A DNA stretch of 29,116 bases. It comes from JBBTVI01 sp038063315. GTDB taxonomy: Bacteria > Patescibacteriota > Minisyncoccia > Sungbacterales > HO2-52-23. The notes under the pieces were generated by a model. That model had not been told where the DNA came from. It saw nothing but the letters and a program-made list of their open reading frames with translations, and made no database searches. Made by a program: the position numbers and the translations under genes. The DNA lies in NCBI GenBank assembly GCA_038063315.1, contig JBBTVI010000023.1, positions 1 to 29,116 on the forward strand, in the 5' to 3' direction. Shown here piece by piece: positions 22,318 through 29,116 of this stretch (positions within the stretch are counted from its first letter, which is position 1; each line of letters starts with the position of its first letter).

Positions 22318-24411
22318 TTATGGAATCACATCATAACATCTGTCCGATGGATCTGATTCAACCCGCGGCTCGCCGCAGGGACCTTCGTCCTGACCACTAA
22401 AACCGCACGTCCATCCCGCCTTCCCCGAATCAAAATCCGCATCAATCTTCAAAGCCGCGCTATCGCCTTCTTCCAAGACGGCCCCCAAATGATATTTTTT
22501 ATGGGATGTATCCGTACAGTATGAGTATGATACCTCGGATCGTGGATCTTTTGGTATCGCCGCCATAAATCCGTCCGTAACGAGTTGCGTGAGATCCGAC
22601 GGATACGCGCCTTTTTCATCAAAATAAAGTTCCGCGCCCAGTTGTATTTGTTTAATATCCGAAATACGGCGCGCGTCGCGGCTGCGTTTTTGGGGCGTTT
22701 CGAAAAGCACGGAAAAAACGTCCTTGAGTGGCCGCGAATCACCCGGCGGAGCAAGAGACAGCGGTTTCCCGAAGTCCTTGAATCGGACGTCCAGCGCAAA
22801 GCGCGCCGCCTGTCCGGCATCTTCGGACTTATCCACTGATGCCTTCTCATCAGCGGGTGGCTGAACAACCAGGCGAAATTCGACCCGATGCGGCAAACCG
22901 TCCTCCGTACCGATCCAGACAGCCCCGTCAATGGATGCTATATATTGAAAAGCAGTGTCTATGGCTTGGCGCATTTTTTCCGGATCTTGTTCTCCGGACG
23001 ACGCCCCACGTTCATTGAGAATCGCGGTCACACTCTCTAAAAATTTCCCGACCGCATTCTTATCCACGGCAAAATCATAACGCGCGACCGACACTCCGTC
23101 TGCATTTTCAGGAGGCGAAACCCGCACATTGGTAAAAAATTCAACATCTTTAAGCGCATCCATGAGATGCTGCATTTCCGTTTCCGTGAGCGACGTCGGC
23201 GCCTTCTCCATAAACCCCGGAGGCAACGACGCGTCGCTACCGAGTTCTTTTTGAAGTTTAGCCGGATCAAGATCAATGCGAATCCACTGTTCCTTCATCG
23301 CGCCCAGCTCAAAACCTATAAACGGAACTTTAGTGATCCGCGCATACACAACTTTTTCAATGAGCCGCGCCTCCGCAGCCAAAGACATTGAGCCATACGA
23401 AGGAAAATCCGCATCAAGCGTCCAATTGGCAAAACCCTTGGGAGATGAAGTATCGCTCCGATCAAACGCCGCGTCAAACCCAAGCGTCAGTGATCCCGAC
23501 TGGATTGAAGGAATGAATACAGGTGAGGACGTCCCGAATTCCAACTCTTCCATCGGAACAACATCCCGTCTAATAAAATCGTCCCGCAATGGTATAGTTG
23601 TGGATGCGGGGAGCATTTGCGCAAGGCCTAGAAACGCGCTGATAACCGCTGCCGTCGGATTCTTCTGTATGCGCGCATCAAGCTCTGAGGCCTTTCCCGC
23701 CCTGATCTTCAGCGTCCCGGAATATGCCAATGCTGAGTAAGTCCGCAATTTCGCAAAAGACGCCTTAATATCCGCAATAGGATCGGGTTCGGGCAGCTGG
23801 CGCAGATAATACCAATATCCGCCGGCGGCCCCGGCCGCCACAATCAGCCCAACGCCTAAAAACAAAGCAAGGATGCGCCCCCCGCTTTTTGCCGGTTGCG
23901 CCCCGACCCCAGCTGCCCCGGCCGGCCCACGCGGATGGTCAGCCCATGCGGACGGAATGTCGCTCTTTGCGCCTGCATTGCCCGACGACTCGGCAAAAAA
24001 GGGATGAGATGGAGGATCGGCCGCGACTTCTCCGCTGTTCTCCTGCGTGGACGATACAGCATCGCTTTCCCGCTCGCCCACCGGAACCACATCGTTCGCA
24101 TCCTTCGGGAAAACCGGACTCACCACCGGCATATCGTCCGATGCGGAGGTATCATCTGATATGGAGGTATCGGGTAGCGCCGGCACTGATGCCGCCGTCC
24201 GCCTGGGTGCATCCGGCCATAAATCCGGCTCCGCCACCGGCAAAGGCGAAACCGGCACTGTTGCGCGCGTCCTGACTCCGGCCGCGCGCAACGCCCCGGT
24301 GATATCGTCCTCGGCCCATCCGGCTTCGCGCAGCGAGCCGGTCAGCGCCTCCGCGGTGATGCCCTCGGCAATCTGTTTACGGATATAATCAAGAAGTTCT
24401 TTGGTAATCAT
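22318..24411 (-). CDS. Anchored protein with C-terminal pseudopilin-like domain
   Basis: The first gene of a three-gene operon. With ATG 24411 it has 697 residues. Residues 1-45 (MITKELLDYIRKQIAEG ... AGWAEDDITGAL) form the small helical domain seen at the start of many CPR membrane proteins. An acidic, Ser/Pro-rich cytoplasmic linker follows, then a membrane helix (about 179-201). The large outside part contains no domain I recognise, except the last 120 residues. There SRDARRISDIKQIQLGAEL and YFDEKGAYPSDLTQLV resemble the soluble core of type II secretion pseudopilins (GspG-like), here without the N-terminal pilin helix. Five cysteines lie in this tail. I chose this start because the upstream ATG at 24465 lies beyond an extended -10 promoter. 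Confidence 0.65.
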   Translation of the reverse strand: MITKELLDYIRKQIAEGITAEALTGSLREAGWAEDDITGALRAAGVRTRATVPVSPLPVAEPDLWPDAPRRTAASVPALPDTSISDDTSASDDMPVVSPVFPKDANDVVPVGERESDAVSSTQENSGEVAADPPSHPFFAESSGNAGAKSDIPSAWADHPRGPAGAAGVGAQPAKSGGRILALFLGVGLIVAAGAAGGYWYYLRQLPEPDPIADIKASFAKLRTYSALAYSGTLKIRAGKASELDARIQKNPTAAVISAFLGLAQMLPASTTIPLRDDFIRRDVVPMEELEFGTSSPVFIPSIQSGSLTLGFDAAFDRSDTSSPKGFANWTLDADFPSYGSMSLAAEARLIEKVVYARITKVPFIGFELGAMKEQWIRIDLDPAKLQKELGSDASLPPGFMEKAPTSLTETEMQHLMDALKDVEFFTNVRVSPPENADGVSVARYDFAVDKNAVGKFLESVTAILNERGASSGEQDPEKMRQAIDTAFQYIASIDGAVWIGTEDGLPHRVEFRLVVQPPADEKASVDKSEDAGQAARFALDVRFKDFGKPLSLAPPGDSRPLKDVFSVLFETPQKRSRDARRISDIKQIQLGAELYFDEKGAYPSDLTQLVTDGFMAAIPKDPRSEVSYSYCTDTSHKKYHLGAVLEEGDSAALKIDADFDSGKAGWTCGFSGQDEGPCGEPRVESDPSDRCYDVIP

Positions 24412-24420
24412 TATGGGAAT

Positions 24421-24429
24421 ATTATACCA
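24421..24429 (-). promoter_or_regulatory. Extended -10 promoter, near-leaderless transcript
   Basis: On the minus strand TGGTATAAT (24429-24421) is a full extended -10 element. Only nine bases separate it from the ATG at 24411, so transcription should begin about two or three bases before the start codon. The -35 region is weak, as expected for this promoter type. Confidence 0.65.
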
Positions 24430-24468
24430 CTCCGCGCCTGAATGCCGAAACAAAACAATCCCCACCTA

Positions 24469-24600
24469 AGAGACCGTCTAAAAAGTCATTGCGAGGAGTC
24501 AGACGACGAAGCAATCCAGAAGCCCTGGATTGCCGCGCGCCCCCTCGACAGACTCGGGGTCGCTCGCAATGACGGATAGGAGACTTTTTAGACGGTTTCT
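24469..24600. repeat. Dispersed palindromic repeat, copy 5 with type B arms
   Basis: The usual GTCATTGCGAGG ... CGCTCGCAATGAC core is framed by AGAGACCGTCTAAAAAGTC (24469-24487) and GACTTTTTAGACGGTTTCT (24582-24600), an inverted repeat with 18 of 19 matches. These outer arms differ from the GTAACC/GGTTAC arms of other copies but resemble those of copy 3. It separates the 697-aa gene from the guaB terminator. Confidence 0.92.
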
Positions 24601-24603
24601 AAG

Positions 24604-24630
24604 AAAAAAGCCCGACCAAATGATCGGGCT
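24604..24630 (-). terminator. Intrinsic terminator downstream of guaB
   Basis: Read on the minus strand, AGCCCGA and TCGGGCT (24630-24624 and 24615-24609) form a seven-bp stem around eight bases, followed by TTTTTTCTT. It lies about 240 bases past the guaB stop and just before repeat copy 5. Confidence 0.85.
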
Positions 24631-24867
24631 ATAACAACAAGCGAGCAAAAAGCGAAAATGTATTTTCATTTTTTGCGAGCGCCGTTGGTATATACCCAAA
24701 TTTTTTTCGTAAACCTTTCATTTTTGGGTATATCACGCCACAAATTAACTGATCCGAAAATACAACCGGTACAACCACCAGGTTGCTTTAATTAACCCAA
24801 TCACCATGATGCAATATAACTGCCTGACGAAAGGACGCAGACGGCTCACCGTATGACCCCCCCTTCT
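24631..24867. other. Gene-free stretch downstream of guaB with two inverted repeats
   Basis: No gene is visible here. An AT-rich stem (GCAAAAA/TTTTTGC with inner GAAAAT/ATTTTC) is at 24645-24676. A perfect ten-bp inverted repeat, TATACCCAAA (24691-24700) and TTTGGGTATA (24723-24732), encloses 22 T-rich bases. The remainder (24733-24867) holds nothing I can name. Because the guaB terminator lies beyond this stretch, it should form a long structured 3' end of the guaB mRNA. Confidence 0.55.
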
Positions 24868-26409
24868 TCACGGACGCGAATAATTCGGCGCCTCCTCCAC
24901 GATCTCCACATCGTGCGGATGGGCCTCAACAATGCCCGCGGCGGTGATGCGGCGCAACCGCGCTTTCTCCTGCAACTCGAGAATAGTCCGTGCGCCCGCA
25001 TATCCCATGCCAAGACGCAGGCCGCCTGTGAATTGTTCAATCACCCCCGCCACCGGCCCCTTAAACGGCACCCGAGCATCCACGCCTTCGGCTATGCGCT
25101 TAACCGGTGAAACACCCGCCTGATTGTATCGAAGCGCGCCGCGCTCTTGCAACGCTCTGTACGACCCCATGCCGCGATAGCGCTTGTATTGCCTGCCTTT
25201 GTCAAAAATAATGTCTCCGGGCGCCTCCGCAGTCCCTGCAAACACGCTGCCCATCATCACCGTTGATGCGCCAACCGCAAGAGCAACCGCAACATCGCCT
25301 GAGTAGCGAAACAAATCCCCTTCATGCGCGAGCGCTCCAGGCTTCCGGATGCCTCCGTCCGCGCACACCGGAACGCCGAACTGCCGTGCCCGAACAGCGC
25401 ATTCATATACCGCCGTCACCTGCGGGATGCCGAAACCCGTCACAACGCGCGTGGTACAGATACCACTGGGTCCTATACCGACTTTCACCGCATCTGCTCC
25501 GGCGCGACAGAGCGCCTCGGTTCCCTCAGCTGTACAGACATTACCGGCTATCACCTGCAAATTCGGATACCTATGCTTGCAATACATCACTTGTTCAATA
25601 ACGGCTTTTGAATGGCCATGCGCCGCATCAATGACTGCAACGTCCAGGCGCCGTCGTACCAATTCATCCAGACGCTCGCGATCCGCCTCGCCGGCTCCGA
25701 TTGCCGCTCCGACTATGAGCTGGCCGCGCTCGTCAACAGCCATATTTTTTATGTCTCGACATAAATCATTATAGAGCATCAATCCGCCGATGCGGCCGTC
25801 CGCATCCACCAAAGGAAGAAATTTGATTTTTCTTTGCCGCATCAATGCTACCGCATCGGCCGGGGCAATGCCCACGGAGCCGGTAAGGACGTCAGACGTC
25901 ATCCGCTCCCGAACCGGAGTAGTCTCAAGATGCTCGCAAAGATCAAAGTCGTGCTCGGTCACAACACCCGCAAGACCGCCGTCGTTGTCCCTGACGAGGA
26001 AACTGTCAAATTCATATCCCTCTCTTTCGCGCATCCGAAGGACCATCGCCATAGTCCAATCCGGATTCACGCAGATCGGCCGCCCAATCGCTCCTCCATG
26101 CTGTTTATACTTGACGCGCGTCACCTGCCATTTTTGCTCCTCAACGGAACAATTGGAATGGACAATTCCCAAACCCCCGGCCCGCGCCAAAGCAATGGCG
26201 AGTTCGTGCTCCGTGACCGTATCCATTGCCGAGCTTAGAAAAGGAATTTTAAGCGAAATCGTAGGCGTCAACTTTGTGTCCGTCGAAGCCTCATCCGGCA
26301 TGATCTCCGAATAACAGGGCACAAGCTGCGCCGCATCCTGCTCCAACTCCACGTCATCAAATGTTAATGCCCGCTCCTTTTGCGTCCTAAAAAACTCGTC
26401 CAACATCAT
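24868..26409 (-). CDS. guaB: IMP dehydrogenase with altered active-site segments
   Basis: IMPDH oxidises IMP to XMP with NAD, the committed step of GMP synthesis. Family marks are ALTFDDVELE, SSAMDTVTEHELAIALARAGG, a tandem CBS pair (about 133-220), DAAHGHS, the catalytic Cys318, DGGIR at 351-355, YRGMGS and the RY of the mobile flap (427-428), and GGLRLGMGYAGA near the end. Two oddities stand out. The loop around Cys318 reads GIGPSGICTTR instead of the usual GIGPGSICTTR. Thirteen extra residues (KPGALAHEGDLFR) lie between DGGIR and YSGD, next to the IMP phosphate site. Residues such as HSNC and STVMMGS ... EAPG look closer to eukaryotic-type IMPDH. I chose ATG 26409 (513 aa), preceded by AGAGGGGAC; an ATG at 26502 would add 31 residues. 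Confidence 0.93.
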   Translation of the reverse strand: MMLDEFFRTQKERALTFDDVELEQDAAQLVPCYSEIMPDEASTDTKLTPTISLKIPFLSSAMDTVTEHELAIALARAGGLGIVHSNCSVEEQKWQVTRVKYKQHGGAIGRPICVNPDWTMAMVLRMREREGYEFDSFLVRDNDGGLAGVVTEHDFDLCEHLETTPVRERMTSDVLTGSVGIAPADAVALMRQRKIKFLPLVDADGRIGGLMLYNDLCRDIKNMAVDERGQLIVGAAIGAGEADRERLDELVRRRLDVAVIDAAHGHSKAVIEQVMYCKHRYPNLQVIAGNVCTAEGTEALCRAGADAVKVGIGPSGICTTRVVTGFGIPQVTAVYECAVRARQFGVPVCADGGIRKPGALAHEGDLFRYSGDVAVALAVGASTVMMGSVFAGTAEAPGDIIFDKGRQYKRYRGMGSYRALQERGALRYNQAGVSPVKRIAEGVDARVPFKGPVAGVIEQFTGGLRLGMGYAGARTILELQEKARLRRITAAGIVEAHPHDVEIVEEAPNYSRP

Positions 26410-26591
26410 GGCCCGTCCCCTCTTGCCTATTGAGTTGACAACGAACTTCCCGCGCAAACCCTCCACCCCCACCCTTATGAATGCGATATCCTTTGCTTTC
26501 ATAAATGCGATAAACCGATTCCTCCACGGCCTCGCAGCGATGGCCTCGTGGGTGGGAGGGTAAACTTTAACGCATGATAACGCGTCCCCGC

Positions 26592-26765
26592 AATAAAAAA
26601 CAAGCCCGCATCACGGATGACACGGGCCGAATAGAAAGGAACAGTCCTCCTCCGGTAGAAAGCGATGAAATAACCAAACCCTATGAATCTCTTTCTCCGG
26701 AGGCGATCTATTGTGTATTGGGAACTAATTAAAACCATCTTAACATACGCCGTAGAAAAGATCAA
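26592..26765 (-). ncRNA. guaB leader: promoter, hairpin and intrinsic terminator
   Basis: On the minus strand TTGATC (26765-26760), 17 bases and TAAGAT (26742-26737) form a good promoter with a start near 26730. The RNA would first form a stem of CCTCCGG-AGAAAG with CTTTCT-A-CCGGAGG (26703-26691 with 26662-26649), 13 pairs and one bulged base. It then meets a GCCCG...CGGGC stem (26627-26604) followed by TTGTTTTTTATT, a terminator. The guaB start is a further 180 bases on. This is either an attenuated or riboswitch-like leader or a separate small RNA of about 140 bases. I cannot match it to a known riboswitch class. Confidence 0.55.
26737..26765 (-). promoter_or_regulatory. Promoter upstream of guaB
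   Basis: TTGATC, a 17-base spacer and TAAGAT on the minus strand. It lies just outside repeat copy 6. No other promoter is obvious between here and guaB, so it probably serves guaB with read-through of the leader terminator. Confidence 0.6.
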
Positions 26766-26779
26766 GCGGCGGTCTGAGA

Positions 26780-26934
26780 GTAACCCCTCACAGCCGTCAT
26801 TGCGAGCGACCCCGAGTCCGTCGAGGGGGAGCGCGGCAATCCAGTGTTTCTTCTGGATTGCTTCGTCGTCCTGCGGCAGGCCTCCTCGCAATGACGCATG
26901 TGGCGGCAATCACGGTAGGGCTGTGAGGGGTTAC
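26780..26934. mobile_element. Dispersed repeat copy 6, MITE-like with terminal inverted repeats and a flanking 7-bp repeat
   Basis: The element starts GTAACCCCTCACAGCC (26780) and ends GGGCTGTGAGGGGTTAC (26934), giving perfect 15-base terminal inverted repeats. GTCTGAG occurs just outside on the left (26772-26778, one base from the arm) and immediately on the right (26935-26941), as expected for a target-site duplication. The core is the common GTCATTGCGAGC ... CTCGCAATGAC unit. It is about 155 bp and non-coding, so any movement would need an enzyme encoded elsewhere. Confidence 0.75.
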
Positions 26935-26952
26935 GTCTGAGCGACGGCCAAT

Positions 26953-26984
26953 AAAAAAACTTGAGACATCGGTGAGGATGTCTC
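26953..26984 (-). terminator. Intrinsic terminator for the hydrolase/membrane-protein unit
   Basis: On the minus strand GAGACATC and GATGTCTC (26984-26977 and 26970-26963) form a perfect eight-bp stem, then AAG and TTTTTTT. It lies about 170 bases downstream of the 143-aa gene's stop. Confidence 0.75.
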
Positions 26985-27153
26985 GTGCTACTGAAGATAT
27001 GAAATTGTTGTGTGTTGTGACCTACACACGGAGGGAAATAGAGGAAGGAGGAAGAAAGAGCGATGTATTCTTAAAAGCGAGTGCTTTGTTGAATACATCT
27101 TTATCTTATTCCCGCAGGTGTCTTGTGTCAAGAGAAGTTATCCACATGGTGGG
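26985..27153. other. Gene-free stretch with a nested hairpin and a DnaA box
   Basis: GATGTATTC (27062-27070) pairs with GAATACATC (27091-27099), enclosing AAAGC/GCTTT around a four-base loop. A purine-rich run (GGAAGGAGGAAGAAAG) precedes it. A consensus DnaA box TTATCCACA is at 27138-27146. I see no convincing gene; a 74-codon plus-strand frame has no family features. Confidence 0.4.
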
Positions 27154-27585
27154 TTACGCCGTTGTCTTTCCACGCAACCGGCCCAGTAAGAATTGAACAA
27201 GAATGAGTGCGAGGCAGACAGCGACATAGAGGCCGGAGAAAAACCAGGTGATGGATTCCTTGTCAAAGGAGAAGATGTCGCCGCCTGAGACCGGCGCCCA
27301 GATAATGATAACGGCCGCGAGCGGGATATACCATGTTCCGAATTTAAGCCACGCGGAGAAATAGCGCGAAGGGAGAAAGCGGAGAATGAGGAAGATGAGG
27401 GAGAGGGCGAGAGATCCGAGAAAGAGGGGTTGGCCGATAGAATTAGAAAGTAGATGGCGGCAATCCCATCCCATAGGATCTACTGGGCAAATTCTAAATT
27501 TTTGTGCATCAATGAGGAGATTGCTTAGGAGAAACAGTAGTATGCTGACGCCCAAAAAGTATTTCGTAATTCTTTTGTGATCCAT
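27154..27585 (-). CDS. Integral membrane protein of unknown function, 143 aa
   Basis: Four hydrophobic segments are visible: about 8-25 (KYFLGVSILLFLLSNLLI), 54-70, 83-97 (GTWYIPLAAVIIIWAP) and 112-132. The central WYIPLAAVIIIWAP and the later DKESITWFFSGLY look like a small membrane protein family that recurs in Parcubacteria genomes; its role is unknown to me. Two cysteines (CPVDPMGWDC) lie in the first outside loop. The start ATG 27585 is six bases after the stop of the hydrolase gene, so translation is probably coupled. Confidence 0.7.
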   Translation of the reverse strand: MDHKRITKYFLGVSILLFLLSNLLIDAQKFRICPVDPMGWDCRHLLSNSIGQPLFLGSLALSLIFLILRFLPSRYFSAWLKFGTWYIPLAAVIIIWAPVSGGDIFSFDKESITWFFSGLYVAVCLALILVQFLLGRLRGKTTA

Positions 27586-27591
27586 ATATGT

Positions 27592-29116
27592 CTATTCTAC
27601 CAACAATCCCTGCGCTGTCGCAATCATTCCCAACACGCGCTCGGCGTCATGGACTGACAGTGTTTTTCCGGCTTGGGCCTTGATACTGTTGGACAAAGCA
27701 GTTAATTGTCCTGTTGCGGCATTGGCGTTTGTTCTTGCGAGGGAGAGTAGCGCATTGTCAATTTTTGCAAGAAAACTCTGCATAATGCCCTGCGGCAATG
27801 CGAGATCCGCAATCGCGAGACGGACAAGCGCGAGATAATGTTGTGGGTCGCGCGTCTCCTCCGGAGTGATTGTCGTGTCCACAACGCCGTCGCCGTCCAT
27901 ATCCATTGCAAGCGCAGTGGAACTTGCAATGGTTTGAATTGTGAATGTCGCGATTGTTTCGGGTGTGACCGGTACATCGCGGTAGATCATCTCGTTAATC
28001 ACCGCGTTATTTTCCATCTCTTGGATGATCAGCGTGAATGTCCCAAAATCTTGTCCGCGCAAAACAACAGTATGGAGATCATTGGTAGACAAGCCTGCAT
28101 ATATTCCTTCGCCGAACGGGGCATAAAAACTGTTTGGTATTTGTTGTTCGATTGTTTCCAATTCGATGTCTGGGAAAGAAGTCGGACCCGTATGGTCACC
28201 AAAGCTGTCGTAGAGATTGATGGATACGGGAGAATGAATGCTAAGACGTAAATTTCGTACGCCGTTTGGTTTTTCCTTGGTGATGTGTGAGGGAAGAATT
28301 GATAAATTATCTTTCAAGACATTCAGTAATAGTTTATGGATTTGGTGGACTTCCAAAATATCGGCATGTTCTCGGTTTCTACGCAAACCGCGCAATTCTT
28401 CATTGTGGGTATCCAAATTCACCCACCACGTCTTTACCCCTTCCATTGCGTTTGCGCTTGGCGTAACCACGGTTTTGTCGCCGTCCGTGGTGAATAGCGG
28501 CTCGCGATCAAGTACGGGCGCGTCAAAACAAAACGCCAGATCATCGGTGCAGCGGAATTCCTTGCNNNNNNNNNNCCGCGGATGGTATCCAGCCCCCATC
28601 CAATAATCTGGTGCACGGCGATACCCGGAGGAGGAATCCATGCGTCAAGGCGGCTCTGCGTGCTTGTGGCCCGGGCGAGGAGTCCAGTTTTCAGGACATT
28701 GGGGGTATCCGTGTCTGATGAGGCGGGTTCTTGCCGCAGGCCATCATCTCCGAGAAGAAATGAATGGAGTTCTTTGGCTGTATTGACGCCATTGCCGTAG
28801 AGGCCGCGCAATTGGTTCAGAATGTCTGCATCCGGGTCAAACTCAATCACCGGATCCAGAACGCGGTTAAAGTATTCCTCTGAGGGTAAGAGAGTGTAGG
28901 CGCTTTCCATATTTTCTCCGAGTTCCCGCGCCGTGTCTTTATTCAAAATAAAGCCCATTTTTTTCGGTATCTCCTGTTCGTCTCCGTGGAGAATCCCGGG
29001 AACGGCTTTGGGTGTGCCGAGTTGCGGTGACGCGACAAGAATGAGCGTCTCAATGAGGTTGGATTTGTCGTCTCTCGCAAGCGCATCAATGAGCATTTTG
29101 GCCAAAAGCCCGCCGT
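27592..29116 (-). CDS. Alpha/beta-hydrolase (lipase-like) surface protein, 5' part outside the window
   Basis: The frame enters from the window end with GGLLAKML, which follows the nucleophile elbow (GHSxGG) of lipase-type alpha/beta hydrolases; the catalytic serine itself lies outside. IETLILVASPQLGTPKAVPG is the typical next strand. After the N gap (28566-28575) the frame changes by the unknown gap length, and continues KEFRCTDDLAFCFDAPVL. The C-terminal half has a beta-rich segment (LSIHSPVSINLYDSFGDHTG) and a calcium-binding-like loop DMDGDGVVDTTI. A helical tail follows. The two halves were read as separate frames only because of the gap. The arrangement resembles secreted hydrolases with a C-terminal beta domain. 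It is followed by the 143-aa membrane protein. Confidence 0.75.
28566..28575. other. Assembly gap (10 N) inside the hydrolase gene
   Basis: The coding frames on the two sides do not agree across ten Ns, so the true gap length is not ten modulo three. No repeat borders are visible here. Confidence 0.9.

Noticed and set aside
26592..26765. Known purine riboswitch ahead of guaB
   Set aside because: I see no three-way junction with the conserved core and loop-loop bases of that class; only the promoter-stem-terminator layout is supported.
1..26934. The repeats as a CRISPR array
   Set aside because: Copies are kilobases apart, palindromic, in both orientations and without uniform spacers; no cas genes are present.
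10035..27146. Two consensus DnaA boxes as evidence for an origin of replication
   Set aside because: They are 17 kb apart and single, with no dnaA/dnaN genes and no cluster of boxes.
26972..27196. 74-codon plus-strand frame at 26972
   Set aside because: It starts inside a terminator stem, overlaps the end of the 143-aa gene and shows no family features.

Overview
The window looks like chromosomal DNA of a Patescibacteria (CPR) bacterium, most probably Parcubacteria-like. The clues are ribosomal protein L32 with the CPR-style N-terminus (MVVRMRHTKSKRNR...RSHHAL), an SMC of only about 737 residues, an ECF sigma factor paired with a DUF5667 membrane protein, several promoters that sit almost on the start codon, and small membrane proteins of kinds often seen in CPR genomes. 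This assignment comes from pattern recognition; no database search was run. TGA is used as a normal stop. Two runs of ten Ns (15329-15338, 28566-28575) are scaffold gaps.

Region 1 (1-5400, minus strand) is an information-processing and envelope-signalling cluster transcribed rpmF > nusB > rnc > cdaA > smc. The diadenylate cyclase carries its YbbR/CdaR-like partner in the same chain. Region 2 (5400-6850) holds an isolated plus-strand unit with a good promoter, two or three very small ORFs and an intrinsic terminator, converging on rnhB. Region 3 (6850-10010) holds an ECF sigma factor and its DUF5667 partner (minus), then a DUF4258/DUF2283 toxin-antitoxin-like pair (plus). Region 4 (10010-10790) has a DnaA-box-like site, a 15-bp perfect palindrome, a 62-aa membrane protein with a strong Shine-Dalgarno, a hairpin-rich stretch ending in a terminator, and a 41-bp perfect palindrome.

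Region 5 (10790-24411) is the envelope block. Penicillin-binding protein 1C (plus) converges on a 2228-codon alpha-2-macroglobulin (A2M) gene (minus) with an intact thioester motif. The assembly gap lies in the likely A2M bait region, between copies of one peptide. The same 17-bp sequence precedes both start codons, and a 113-bp repeat with a covarying palindrome lies outside each gene. Upstream of A2M is a minus-strand operon: a pseudopilin-like anchored protein, a membrane-anchored beta-propeller protein and a six-cysteine membrane protein.

Region 6 (24411-29116) has IMP dehydrogenase (guaB) with an altered catalytic loop and a 13-residue active-site insertion, behind a promoter-hairpin-terminator leader. 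It ends with a 143-aa membrane protein and a secreted-type alpha/beta hydrolase cut by the window end.

A dispersed palindromic repeat (core GTCATTGCGAG ... CTCGCAATGAC) occurs six times, always between genes. It comes with two kinds of outer inverted-repeat arms, and one copy is flanked by a 7-bp direct repeat, so it behaves like a miniature mobile element. The best candidates for something new are the palindrome/motif pair around pbpC and A2M, the guaB leader, the small-ORF transcription unit at 5594-6120 and the structured stretch at 10343-10615.
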